DNA from: Isoetes taiwanensis
Lineage: Eukaryota; Streptophyta; Lycopodiopsida; Isoetales; Isoetaceae
Direction of reading: 5' to 3'
Assembly: GCA_021234155.1 (NCBI GenBank)
Contig: JAJEKV010000170.1
Span: 434,267-498,266, forward strand
Length of the DNA: 64,000 bases
Below, piece by piece: positions 1 to 10,745 of this stretch; position 1 is the first letter of the stretch, and every line of letters begins with the position of its first letter. Under the pieces are notes generated by a model, which saw only the letters and a list, made by a program, of their open reading frames with translations, was not told where the DNA came from and made no database searches. Position numbers and translations under genes: made by a program.

Positions 1-983
1 GAATATTTGTACAATTTGATAGTGACCTTAGGTTTTAGCTTTTGTTTTATGTGTCCAAAAATCATGGGGCATTGACGGAGTAGAATATATGGAATATACT
101 CTCCATCGACGGCTCCCATGAGTACATGGTCATGCCACATGGTTTCATTAGGTAGTAAGCCTGAAGCCAATACAAACCTGACATCCTCTTTCGAACTAGA
201 GATTAATAAAATGCGCCTTACATCTGAAGCTTCGTTCGCATGCTAGAATTGTATAAAATTAAACATACATTACTTCAATATTTCAAAGTTAAAGTGCCAG
301 CCGTTTGACACCCCCTAGCTATACAAAGTGAAAATAAACATAGTTGCACAAAAGGCTGAACAACAAACAAACTCTAAGCTAAAACTACAAATGCAAGCTG
401 ACCTTCTGCAATACGTGTGTACAAGGATTGGGCTGTCGTGCTAGAAATGTATAAATTCAAGCACAGATGACGTGAATATTTTGAGTGTTCTTAAGCCAAT
501 GTGGTAGCAGTTGATACCTCTTAATTACACAAATCAGTTACTCCAAATGGCATTCGCCTACTTCGCTTCGATCCACACTACTCCTTCTACCATCCTTGTT
601 GCTCAATGCTTTCAACCTCTTTTTGGGTTGCCCCTAAGGGGGCAAACCCTTGTTTATATGGGTTTGTGGCATATTTCAAGTATATGCCAGTATATGCCCG
701 GAATATTCCAATGACTGCTCCAAACCCACTATTCTATGTAAACTGGCGGTCATTTCGTTGCTGGGCAGCCACTCTGGAAACCGGGTAACCGGTGTTCTGG
801 CGATGGTGTCTTGGCAAATAACGATGCGCCCCTTGGAGCTGCTTTCTTGAAGATGTATTGCAATATCAGAGGTATTTTTTCCTTTGCTAAGATCAGTCTG
901 ATTAGTAATTGATTGCTTCGGGTAAAATCATCCTGATCGAGCTTATGCTCCTTTAAACAAGAATATGGAATACTTGCTCATGA
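1..983. other. Unassigned non-coding sequence
   Basis: No reading frame here resembles a family I know. The stretch is AT-rich. The only local structure noticed is a near-palindrome around 621-652 (TTTTGGGTTGCCC, then GGGGGCAAACCCTTG), which has a similar counterpart near 60972-61000. If the ZW10-like gene to the right is complete in the genome, this region would be part of one of its introns, because no upstream ZW10 exon was found here. Confidence 0.4.
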
Positions 984-2147
984 ATGATTGCTCATAATGG
1001 GAATGCAAACCGGGATGCTTATGCAAACGAGTATGCTTGGAATAATTATAATCAGCAACCTGCTGCTGCAAATACAAATGCAAATTATTTTTGGGGAAAT
1101 GCATGCTATGGAGGGCAAGATGTTAGCAACGTTACAACAGGTTGGGGAGATGGTGCTCATGTAGCAGAGTCTAATTGGGGTAACTCTGGCTGGGCTGGTG
1201 CAAATGGGTGGAACGGTACTCATGAAGCTAGTTCTGAAGCTGCACAGAGATGGGGTTCTGGATGCAATGTCGTTGTAGAGAGCGAATCCGCCAGTTCTGA
1301 TTGGAATGCTACTGGAGGGAATGCACCTGCCAGTTTTGGATGGAATGCTTGTGGGGAAGCGATCCTGCCAGTTCTGGATGGTATGCTATTGCAAATGAAC
1401 CTGTTAGTTCTGGACAGTATGTTGTTGAAGGGAGCGAATTTGCCAGCTCTGGATGGAATGTTGCTGGAGGAAATGAACCTGCCAGTTCTGGATGGAATGC
1501 TGCTGGAGACACGTACGACAGTTTAAATAATGGTGGAGATTGGAATGCAGCACCGCAAGCTTGGAATGCAACTCCATAGCGTTATAGTAATAATATTAAT
1601 GCATCTGGATGGAGTGGAATCTCATCAAAGTGGAATACAACATCCAGGGGTTATGACTTTCGTGGTGATTCTATTAATGCTTATACTGCTGGAAGAAGGC
1701 AGCTAGAAAGCTGTAGAGGAAGAGGTAGGAGAGCAGAAGTTGCTAGAAGTCCTTCATATCTGTGTTTTAGAAAGGGAAAATATAGGTATTAACTTTGACA
1801 AATATGAAGATGTACCAGTTGAAGTCCATGGAAGTAATGCACCAGCTGCACTGGAGAGTTCTGCATATCTAGGTTTCTGTACAGTTCTATTTCAAAATAT
1901 TAAATTGTGCAAATATGAAAAACCTACTCCAGTGCAAAGATATGCAATTCCGATTTCTTTAACAGGGAGGGATTTGATGGCATGTGCACAAACTGGATCT
2001 GGAAATATAGCAGCCTTTTGCTTTTCTATTATTGAAAAGATCTTGCAACTGCAAGATTTGAATCAACAACGGAGTCGACGCACCCTGCAGGATAAAAATG
2101 CTGGACTTGGACCTATGAAGAAGGTGGCTGTCTTTTTTACACTATAG
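984..2147 (+). pseudogene. DDX3/Ded1-like DEAD-box RNA helicase, broken 5' part
   Basis: Two blocks can be read. The first (984-1580) encodes a Trp/Gly/Asn-rich segment with degenerate repeats of the type PASSGWNA; its frame shifts near 1350 and meets a stop near 1577. It is followed by an Arg/Gly patch (about 1715-1735) and then by the start of a helicase core (1740-2147). Visible family motifs are GINFDKYEDVPVEV, the Q-motif KPTPVQRYAIPI and motif I. Motif I reads AQTGSGNI where active DEAD-box proteins have AQTGSGKT, so the ATP-binding Lys and the following Thr are both lost. Nothing of motifs Ia-VI follows; the frame stops at 2147. Plant RH11/37/52-type helicases act in mRNA translation and stress granules, but this copy cannot. 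It lies in the same orientation as the ZW10-like exons that begin 136 bp further on, and may sit in a ZW10 intron. The whole piece lacks obvious introns, so a retro-copy is possible. Confidence 0.75.
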
Positions 2148-2282
2148 TTGAGAGATTCATCTGCTTTGTTTTGTAGAGATATAAAAACGTATTCATCTTT
2201 TCTTTGTTTCTTTTTGTTCTGCACGTATTTAGGTTTTGACATTGATATCGAGTTAGCAAATTGTTGACAAAAAACATTGTAG

Positions 2283-4610
2283 ATTATATCAACTGAGAAT
2301 CCTCAAATTTTAGAGGTTGAAAAATCAACTTTGGAATTTGAAGAGGCACTTGAGAAGGAAAACCTTATCTCTAGACATGAGTTTGGTGGGGATAAATTGA
2401 GCTGTTTTGTGTATGATATGGAAGCTCATTTTGCGTCCAAGAAGAAAAAGGAAGTGCTGGCAAAGGCAAGGCACACGATCAGGAAATTTGGTTATGATAT
2501 TTTCTTGGTAAGTATTCGCCTTTTGTGCATGATCAGGCAGTACATATAGTTGATTGCAATTTTTATTCGAGAAGGACATTCTCAGTGGAGGGAGCATAAA
2601 TGCAGATACTGAGCTCCTTTTTAAATCAGAAGGCTGCATCGTTTCGTCACTTGCAAAACAATTAGTCTTGATTATTCATGAAAGCCTAGAGGTATTCGTC
2701 AATTACTCTTGTTAGATGATTTCTTAAGCACTTGAATGGAAATGTTGGACATGACATCAAGCAGAAATGGCCATATGTGCAATGATTTCAAAGTTCTTTG
2801 TTCATGTTTTCTGGGGCAGATTATGGTTTGTTATGGGAGAGTTGTATTAAGGTCTTTCTCTAACAACTTGTGTCTAGTATTGATGGTTGAAAGATGCTAT
2901 GATCATTTGTCTGCAGGCTGCATCCTCATCCACTCAGCGAACAGCCTTGGAGCTTTCTCAAGCAGCTCGTGACGTGGCATTCCTATTTCTTACAATAGTT
3001 CCGAATAAGGTCAGATGTCCTGTTATTTTTAGAGTTTTTTAAACAAGGTAATGGTTTGAGAATGTTCGTAACGTATGATTGGCGCTGAAAGAAATTTGCC
3101 CTTTTGAAACTCTGGGCACTCTGTATGAGATCTGATCTTAATGAGAATTGGTTTCTCATTACTCAAATTTTCCTTTTACAGCTTGAGAGACAGGTGGATT
3201 GTATGAGACGTGCGGCAGCTATATGCCATAATGATTGCCTTTACATTGCACATGAGCTTTTAGCTCTGAAATTTGAGGTTTGTGATATTATCAAATGCAT
3301 GTAATAAGTTTTTACTTGAATATTCCCTCTAATTCGACTGCTTGTCATTTCTTTGTCTTAATATCATTCTAAACTTGTTATGGATCCATGCAGTTTGATC
3401 CGATCCTTCCATCAGAGTTGAAGTATACTTGTACTTTTGTTGATATAGTGCCACTCCTTTGTCGGATGTCTGAAGAATTTCTTATGAAGGAAGTGGAGTT
3501 AATAGAGGCTCGTCTTCGAAGGGTGAAGTCTATTATGCCATCCATCATTTTGGTCCCCTGCAGTTTACATGTGAATGGATTTGGGGGCACCGTCAACAAG
3601 CATCATTACGATGCTACAGACCAGTCGCTGAAACAGGTTCACATTATTTTTGAATTAGTAGATAAAACATTTACGATTGTGCTACCATGAAACCTCCAAT
3701 GAGAGCATCTTCCTCTGTTTTCTTTTTAGTGGAAAGGAATAGAGGTCGATTCCTACTATTTTTTCCATGCACTGAAGCAGTTCAAACTGCTCTTTTATAA
3801 TCTGTATTATTAAATATTCTTGTATTCTTTTCCAGGCAGCTATTGTTCTACACAATGCATGGAAAATATGGCACTTTGCTCCCAAATGGTATCTTTATAA
3901 AAGTTTTTGGTTTGCTGCTTGATTCCATCATGGCGAGGCTTTCAGATGAAGTCTTATCACTTGATGATATCTCTGTTGAGGAAACTGTGCAGGTATTGTC
4001 TGTTTCTCTCTACTAAGTCAATATTCAAAAACAATTGGGCTTCCTGTTTCCAGCCAAGGATATCTCTTTTGACAACTGTTTCCAATTGAAAAATTTCGCC
4101 AGACTTTGATCAAATGATAATCCAGATTAAGCTAACCCTTTTTATGCATCTACTTTTTAGCTTCGGAAGCTAATCATTGGATTCATGGAGCCATTGGTTG
4201 GGCTAATAGCTTCCGCGTTCTCTCATGAGAAAGGAAGTTTATGGATTGAGCTTGGAAACGTTGTGCCCTCATGGTGGAAGCTAAGTCGCCTTGCAGGTAA
4301 ACATCTCTATCAGATTCTAAAAGAGCTTTCTGCATGAGATGATTAACCATCTTCTTCTTTGTAGACATGCTGGATATGTCATTGGTTGCTATCACGTGGG
4401 AGAATGGTGATCTCAGTTCTTGTGGATTTTCATCATCCGAAGTAGTTTTTTTAAACCAAGCTTTTGGGTCCTACATGTCCAGATTTGATGAATTTATTTA
4501 TTCAAACTGATTTGTCTCTGCAGGTGCAAAACCTAATACGTGCTATTTTCTCTGATACACAACGCCGCATGGAGTGCCTTCATAGAATTACTGTGCGTAC
4601 ACCAACCTAG
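2283..4610 (+). CDS. ZW10: ZW10-like kinetochore/vesicle-tethering protein, C-terminal exons
   Basis: Eight exons join in phase: 2283-2507, 2572-2691, 2917-3009, 3182-3277, 3394-3636, 3840-3992, 4161-4296, 4365-4441 and 4524-4610 (the last two share a split codon with the preceding exon), ending at TAG 4608-4610, about 409 codons. All introns have GT-AG ends. Conserved plant ZW10 blocks, recalled from Arabidopsis AT2G32900, include MEAHFASKKKKEVLAKAR, ICHNDCLYIAHELLALKFE, LLLDSIMARLSDEVLSLDDI, DMLDMSLVAITWENGDL and VQNLIRAIFSDTQRRMECL. ZW10 acts with RINT1/Dsl1-type subunits in ER-Golgi tethering and, in animals, at kinetochores. Plant ZW10 is about 740 residues, so only the C-terminal half is here; the N-terminal exons probably lie beyond the left edge. 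One oddity: exon 3840-3992 is open only if a second AG, 4 bp downstream of the more likely acceptor, is used (see findings). It may be a working gene or a recently damaged copy. Confidence 0.82.
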
Positions 4611-5499
4611 CTTATGAAAAAACATTGTACGCTGCTTCCATGAATACTGGGCGTCCATGAGCAAGCAAACGACACATATTACCATGATGCAAAGGTTTTC
4701 AACGACAGGAGGCGAATCAACATTGTTGGTGTCATGAGGTTGTAATTGAATATAGGTTACCACCTGATATATTGCCCAGCAATGCTGGGCATTTGTTGTA
4801 CAAATTACTTCAATAAATTTAACACCTGAGGTTTTCAAAATAAAGGATCATTCAGGACCGTGTATATGGCCATGAATTCAAAAAATGTGCACAGGCAGAC
4901 ACATGGGATTTGCGAGCCAAATTTGCAGGGCAGTTACGGTTCACAACAATCTCCAAGTGGCAGCAAAGAAATTTGGTTTAATTCCAGTTAGCTGGCCCAC
5001 GAATAGTATAATATTTAAACGAATAACATTATTGTGAGACTTTATTTCAATTTTGACAACGCAAGGACTTTGTTCATGCGTGTATTCCGCCCTTGTGAAG
5101 TCTTTCGGGGTCAAACTGGCCCGTGTTCACCCGATTTTAACGGGGGCACTTGAAGACCACACACCATGGGTTAAGATAGTATAGAAGCATACTGGTATCT
5201 ATACAATATAGTGTCATACTAATACAATACATCACTCAAACATGGCAGCAGCATTCCAATATATACAATACAACACTCAAACATAGCAGCAAGAATTTCA
5301 ATATGACATGAGCCTGGGGAATCAAACCCCAGTTCCAATCCAATGGCGACTACCTTATCTAAAGCTTCACAATCCAATTTAATTCCTGACATGATACATG
5401 ATGCAAGGACCTTGTAATGGGTTGCCACTAGTGTACGGAATTCTAGCAAGTCTAGGACAATCATATCTGTGTTCCTCTGTCTAGTTTATGAGTTCATGT
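4611..5499. other. Non-coding sequence downstream of ZW10-like gene
   Basis: No coding similarity recognised. It would hold the 3' UTR and polyadenylation region of the ZW10-like gene. A 41-bp tandem repeat lies at 5222-5304. Confidence 0.5.
5222..5304. repeat. 41-bp direct repeat, two units
   Basis: Units 5222-5262 and 5263-5304 begin ATACAATACA and share ACACTCAAACAT and GCAGCA motifs with a few substitutions. Confidence 0.7.
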
Positions 5500-6056
5500 A
5501 CATTTCTTCAGAATTCGGGGCTACCGAACAAGTCTTTGACAAATTTCAATCGGATTTGCCAGATTCATGTTCTGGGTCAGCACAAACATGAGAATTTAAC
5601 TGTTTTGCATGTGGTGGTCTGTCAAACTTGTATGTACATGCTTAAAAATGTTTTACATTCTTCAGAATATGGCAAAAGGAAATGTTATCTCTTGGAACAT
5701 TATGGTGCCAGCTTGTATAAATAATCTGGTTAAAATGGATGAATACAGGTGTTTAGGGCAATGCAACTAAAAGGTGTGGTGGAACTGGACAACGTATCAT
5801 TTAATGCCTGCAAGTGCCTTGTGGAATTGTGCTGGACATTATTGTGAGACAATTATTAGTAGCATGTTGCAGTAGTGTCCTAGATGTAAAGATTGCCTTT
5901 GATAGAATGCCATGATTGCAAGATATGCCCAGACTAAGGAGGATGATAAAGCTATAAGTTGTTTCAGGAAATGCAAGCTAAAGGCATGCGACCTTCACGA
6001 CCATGTTTGATGCATGCCTGTTTTAGGGATCTAGAGGAAGGGAAAAGGTTGCATGC
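5500..6056 (+). pseudogene. Pentatricopeptide-repeat (PPR) protein pseudogene fragment
   Basis: Short runs of PLS-class PPR protein are readable in different frames: QVFDKFQSDLP near 5528, GNVISWNIM near 5680, FRAMQLKGVVELDNVSFNAC near 5750, LDVKIAFDRMP near 5885 and RYAQTKEDDKAISCFR near 5930, then MQAKGMRPS and LEEGKRLHAF up to about 6056. These are the classic NVxSWNxMI, LFxxMQxxGVxPDxxTF and EGRRxHA signatures of plant organelle RNA-editing or processing factors. Frame changes and stops separate the blocks, so no protein can be made. The similarity ends abruptly at a T-run at about 6057, which may mark the edge of another element. Confidence 0.7.
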
Positions 6057-6339
6057 TTTTTTTTTTTTAATGATTTGTCATTTATAGGTGGCAGAACTAC
6101 ACCGCCAAATCAGAATCGTGAGAATTGTTCGTTGCACAATATTAATTATGTAAATTAGTTTGAAATATTATTCTTTCCTCCCTCAGTTCTATAAATTGAC
6201 CTTCATAGCTTCATAAACAAAACTCCTGCCCTAAGAAAATGACACCCTATGACAAACGAAAAGGACTCGACACAAAATGATGAAGAAACCATGAAAAAAC
6301 ACACACTTTCGCAAGACTGAGGGAAACCCTCGTATGCAA

Positions 6340-6475
6340 AGACTCGCTTTTTATTTTTTTTATTTTTTTATTTTTTTTTTGATTGATGGCTGTATTATAT
6401 TAATGTATAAAAGTAGTATAAAAAGGGGACATAGTAGTACATAATAAGTTTGAAGGAAGGAAGGAAGGAAGGAAG
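6340..6475 (-). mobile_element. LINE 3'-end remnant (minus strand)
   Basis: A T-rich run (6350-6380) followed by GATTGATGGCTGTATTATAT resembles the T-run plus GGCAGTGGTATTATATT found at 7465-7506, where it is the 3' end of a better-preserved minus-strand LINE. This suggests a second, very short 5'-truncated copy. A (GGAA)n tract at 6453-6473 separates it from the copia sequence. Confidence 0.45.
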
Positions 6476-6484
6476 AAACTTTTA

Positions 6485-7464
6485 ATGTCCACGGAACCCA
6501 ATTTAAGGCTAATTGATGATCATGACCAGGAGGAGGAATTAAGCCATATAATGGTAATTATTGAACCACATGTGCTCAGCAGCTATGATGAGGCCATAAA
6601 TTCTAGTGAAGCACAAAACTGGAAACTTGCAATGGAGGAGAAACTCTCAGCTTTTAAAAGGACAGGGACAATTGAATTAATTAAGAAACCTAGTGACAGG
6701 AATATTGTAGACAATAAATGGGTCTATAAACTAAAGACTGGACTAGATGGAAAATCAAATATTTACAAAGCTAGACTAGTTGCAAGGGGATATTCACATA
6801 AAAGGGGTTTAGATTTTGATGAAACATTCTCTCCATAGTCAAACTTGCAAGTATTAGAATATTGCTAGCTTATGCAAATGCAAATAATTTTGAGTACATC
6901 ATATGGATGTGAGTACTGCATTCTTGAATACTAATTTGGAGGAAGAAATATTTATGAAGCAAGCTATGGGATTTGAACAAGGACACAACATGGTATGGAA
7001 ATTAAAGAGAGCAGTTTATGGGTTAAAGCAATCACCTCGACAGTGGTATCTTTGCATGGATAAGATTTGAGAAGTTTCAAAGTGATGGGAACTCGTATGT
7101 TAGAAGATATCAAGGAAAAACTTGTATAATTGCTTATGTAGATGACTGTATAATGGTGACAAATGATATAAATTATTTCAGACTTTGAAAGACAAATTTA
7201 AGATGACAGACTTGAGTGAGCTCAGGAAGTTTTTTGGAATTGAAGTTAAAGGGACAGGGAACATAAGATAATGATCTTGACACAAACATCAAATATAAAT
7301 GGAATACTTCAGAGATTTGGAATGATGAATTGCAAGACTGCTGAAACGCCTCTTTTTCCAGGACACAAAATCTCAGCATCCATGTCACCAAGAACAGAAA
7401 CTGAGATGAAAGAAATGGCTAATACTCTATACAGGTAATTGCTTAGCTATCTACTCTATGTCAC
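6485..7464 (+). pseudogene. Ty1/copia reverse transcriptase, first part
   Basis: The first block (6485-6838) carries the copia RT entry region: EAINSSEAQNWKLAMEEKL, NIVDNKWVYKLKTGLDG, YKARLVARGYSHKRG and DFDETFSP. A frameshift at about 6836 leads into VKLASIRILLAYANAN, then ALNTNLEEEIFMKQ-type sequence, WKLKRAVYGLKQSPRQW near 7000 and the catalytic box YVDD near 7137-7148. The frame is broken several more times. It ends at YLLYVT where a LINE has inserted; the same copia protein resumes at 8876. The gag and integrase parts and a 5' LTR are missing, so the element is truncated at its left side by the LINE remnant and the (GGAA)n tract. Confidence 0.9.
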
Positions 7465-8871
7465 TTTTTTTTTTTTTTTTTTTTTTTTGGAACGGCAGTG
7501 GTATTATATTACATGTAATACATAGTAATACAAAAGAACAGAGTGAAACTCTGTTATGAAGGCCATGATTTGAAAATTGGCCTTAACTCTCCAAAGTAGG
7601 AAAATTCAACTAAGTTCAAATACTGTTTGAAAGTTTAGAAACAATAAAACCAGAAATATAGTTATGAGCAAGTCACTAAGAAAAAGGGATTCAAAGTTTT
7701 GTTTGTCACGCCTTCATTCATCTATAACTCCATCTAAAGTTATGATTGCAAAAGGCTTGATCTCAGGTATTTGAACAGCAGATAGTCAAGTTCAAAGCCC
7801 CATATGCGTAAGCATCCAAAATGTGAAGAATCCACGACTCTGCCCTACACGGATGCCAAGTTTTTCCTCGAAGCATGGCTTAAGCTCTGCTCGAATTGCC
7901 GATATCTTCGCCCATCAAGATTCGCCTTCAAGGTTGAATCATGATTGTTTCAGTTTTGACCCAAAGTAGAGCTGCCAAAACCTCCTGATGAGACATGGGT
8001 TTCGTGTCTTCCGGAACCTCCCTCACATGGCTGCCTTCATGGTAAAGACACGAAACCTCCCTCACATGGCTGCCTTCATGGTACTTCTTGACTAGATACT
8101 CTGTCAGCAACATCAGAAAGGTTATTGAAATAAGAAGAAAAGAATGCATAAAACCCTTGAAAGGAGCCCAAAGCATCCCAACTTTTATCATAATTACACC
8201 CCCTGCTCATTCTGTGAGCCATAGTTGCATCTGCCAACTCTAATTGAAGAGTTGTCTTAAGGAAATTCAGATCTGGAGGATGGTGGCTAATAGCCACATT
8301 ATTCCTGTGTTTCCAAACTACCCACAGATATAATGATCTAATTGTATCCATAACGGGGGAAGCATTTGCAAGAAAATCGAATAGATCATGTTCAGTAGCT
8401 GGAATAGAACCTATATGAGTGCCAATCCAATTCCAGAAAGGGGTCAGCCAAGGACAAATAAAGATATGGCTAGAGGACTCAGCTTGACCACAACCTAAAG
8501 GACATCTGTCTGAAATCTGGTTGTTGTACTTTGCCCTATATGCATTGGACTTCAGACTTCTATTCAGGAGAAGACATCTAAAGAGAATGACCTTCTTTAC
8601 ACATTGTAGTTTCCACCCTTTCCTAATAACCCGAGTGGCTTCCAATTCTGAGCAGCCCTATTGATTGGCAACTTTAGTACTTTGGTCACACAGCAGCATG
8701 GAATAAACTTTGGCCACACTATATCCTTTACCTTCCATGGTCCAATTTGGATCCTTTGTTTGTGCTCTCGTTCCCTTGTGATGTCGAGATAAGGCCTTAT
8801 AAATATTTCTATTAGAAATGGAGTCCTGCACAAGACTGGAAATTTCCAGCCATGTCTTCCAACCTTCACCA
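7465..8871 (-). mobile_element. 5'-truncated LINE (L1-type) inserted in copia element
   Basis: The element lies on the minus strand: a 24-T run at 7465-7488 is its poly(A) tail, and its coding end lies to the right. The frame 8645-8076 contains the reverse-transcriptase zinc-binding domain typical of plant L1 elements: VILFRCLLLNRSLKSNAY, then a CPLGCGQAESSSHIFICPW Cys/His signature and LTPFWNWIG. The upstream frame at 8896-8597 is out of phase, so the ORF2 end is decayed. A short TCAC is present on both sides (7461-7464 and 8872-8875), and removing the insert makes the copia frame continuous, which fixes both boundaries. A doubled segment, ACGAAACCTCCCTCACATGG, occurs near 8010-8090. Confidence 0.85.
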
Positions 8872-8875
8872 TCAC

Positions 8876-9579
8876 AAATTGCACTCGACCAGACATAGCT
8901 TTCTCCGTAAGTCTATTAAGTAGATATGCAAGTAATCCAGGTCAGCAGCACTGGACAGCTGCAAGAGGATTCTAAGGTTTTTGAAAGGTACACAGGAACA
9001 AGGGATCACATTCTCAAATAATGATCTTCAACTAAAGGCCTACTATGATGCTAATTGGGCATCAGATTTAGACTACAGAAAGTCTACTTCAGGGTTTACT
9101 CTAATGCTAGGAGGAGGATTTGTAAGTTGAAAGTCAAAGAAACAAACAAGTGTAGCTATGCCATTTGCTGAAGAAGAATATGCTGCCACTACATCTGGAA
9201 AAGAGATAGTGTGGCCTAGAAGACAATTAAGAGAACTTGGAGTTGTGCAACAAGGCCCTACTGTATTATTAAGTGACAACCTCAGTTGTATAGCTATCAC
9301 TAAGAATCCTGTCCTCCATCAGAGAACAAAGCACATAGAAATTCATATGCATTTCATTCGACAACTGGTTGCAAAAGGTTGTGTCTCAGTTGAACACATA
9401 AATACTGAAGATCAAATTGCAGATGTGTTAACAAAGGCATTACCACAAGTTAAGTTTCACAAGTTCAAATTAATGCTGGGAGTGCAGGAGCTACAACATT
9501 TATTCTATCTCTCAAGGTAAATACTCAATCTCTGATACTGTGACAGTCTATTATTTTGTTGCTTGTCACGAAGGAGGAA
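8876..9579 (+). pseudogene. Ty1/copia reverse transcriptase end and RNase H
   Basis: Sequence resumes with [18 protein letters not shown], the expected continuation of YLLYVT left of the LINE. After a frame change come LKAYYDANWASDLDYRKSTS and, in the open frame 9158-9520, MPFAEEEYAATTSGKEIVW, LLSDNLSCIAITKNPV, HQRTKHIEIHMHFIRQLV and QIADVLTKALPQVKF. These are the copia RNase H hallmarks, including the DN and TKHI/H motifs. One stop replaces the usual Trp near 9130. The purine-rich tract AAGGAGGAA at 9571-9579, right before the LTR, is the polypurine tract. Confidence 0.9.
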
Positions 9580-9977
9580 TGTTGTAATTGATCATGACAA
9601 GTTAAGATCATGACAAGATATGATTATAATCATGGTTTAGAGACTAACCTAGACCTAGATAAGGGACAAATGTTTATCCCTAAGGTTTAAGATTATAAGC
9701 ATGCTGTTTCTAGAAACGAGGCTTTTTTAGAAAGCCTAGGTATATAATATTTGGCATCCATGGGGCCGAATCAAATGGAGTTAAATCCATTTTGAATCAG
9801 CTCGGTTCGCCCAGGCCGACGGATCTCAGTATTCTTAAACAGTGCAATGAGATGGTTCGGCATTAGTCTTGCCGGACCAAGAATAAGTATTGTAAGTTCT
9901 GTAAGTTCAAGTTGTGGTTATAATGAACAAAATTTGGATCGATCTCTTTTGAACAGTGAATTGCTACCGTAGTTACA
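9580..9977 (+). repeat. 3' LTR of the copia element
   Basis: It starts TGTTGTAATTGATCATGACA directly after the polypurine tract and ends ACCGTAGTTACA, about 398 bp, with TG...CA ends. No second copy was found in the window, which fits loss of the 5' half of the element. Confidence 0.7.
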
Positions 9978-9980
9978 ATG

Positions 9981-10068
9981 GTTAAGCTAATGTATTGATA
10001 TTATTCAATAGTTAAGCTAATGTATTGATATTATTCAATAGTTAAGCTCATGTATTGATATTATTCAA
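9981..10068. repeat. 30-bp tandem repeat, three units
   Basis: Units begin GTTAAGCTAATGTATTGATA at 9981 and 10011 and, with one change, at 10041. The array begins 4 bp after the proposed end of the copia LTR. Confidence 0.9.
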
Positions 10069-10745
10069 AGGTAATTTTACTTCAGATAAGAAATCATGTT
10101 GAGATAAAACAAAGATACAATATCAGTTAGATGGTTGCATTGGTCTATTGAATCTAACTAGAGAATTTATTTCCGTAAATTTCTATCTCCCAACTTCAAT
10201 ATTGGAATATAACTAGGCTTTGTCTGAGTGCCCCATACTTTGTTAAGTTAGATGGTATGGCTGGGACATCTAAATATGCTAGGAGGTCAATATTCTAGGT
10301 TTCACCCAAGTGTTTGTAGACATTTACAAAGCTACACTTTGTACAATGGTGGTTGGTAAATCACACCTAACCTGATTTGACATTTCTAACCATTATACTC
10401 TGTATAAACATTTATATCTCCGTATACTTAATTTTTTCCTAACCTAAAAAGTAGTTTTCTCTCATGCTCAAAGACCCCGAGATATGGAGGATAGATTTAA
10501 CCTTATAGCTTGCTGACCGTCCGGTTGAGTCTTCTGACATGGTGAATATGACCTTTCTCATGTATTTCTACACAAGCGCTTGGCAGTTTACATTATTCCT
10601 ACAGATCCGGTAAGATTGGTTTTTTGGATTTAGCCTATATCCCAGTAACATATATGCTTGACGAATTTTCTTCGTGCGTGTTGGAGCCAGTAGTTAGTTG
10701 CCTCGAAACTTCATAATCCTAACTTATGGTTCATTGATAATTTAG
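10069..10745. other. Unassigned non-coding sequence
   Basis: AT-rich, with no open frame or repeat that I recognise. Confidence 0.4.

Noticed and set aside
5219-5464. Minus-strand GGTTTGATTCC near 5320 resembling a tRNA B box
   Set aside because: No matching A box at the right distance and no tRNA fold, so it was not called as tRNA or SINE.
9981-10068. Possible CRISPR-like array of three repeats
   Set aside because: Units are contiguous without spacers and the context is a plant genome; it is a simple tandem repeat.
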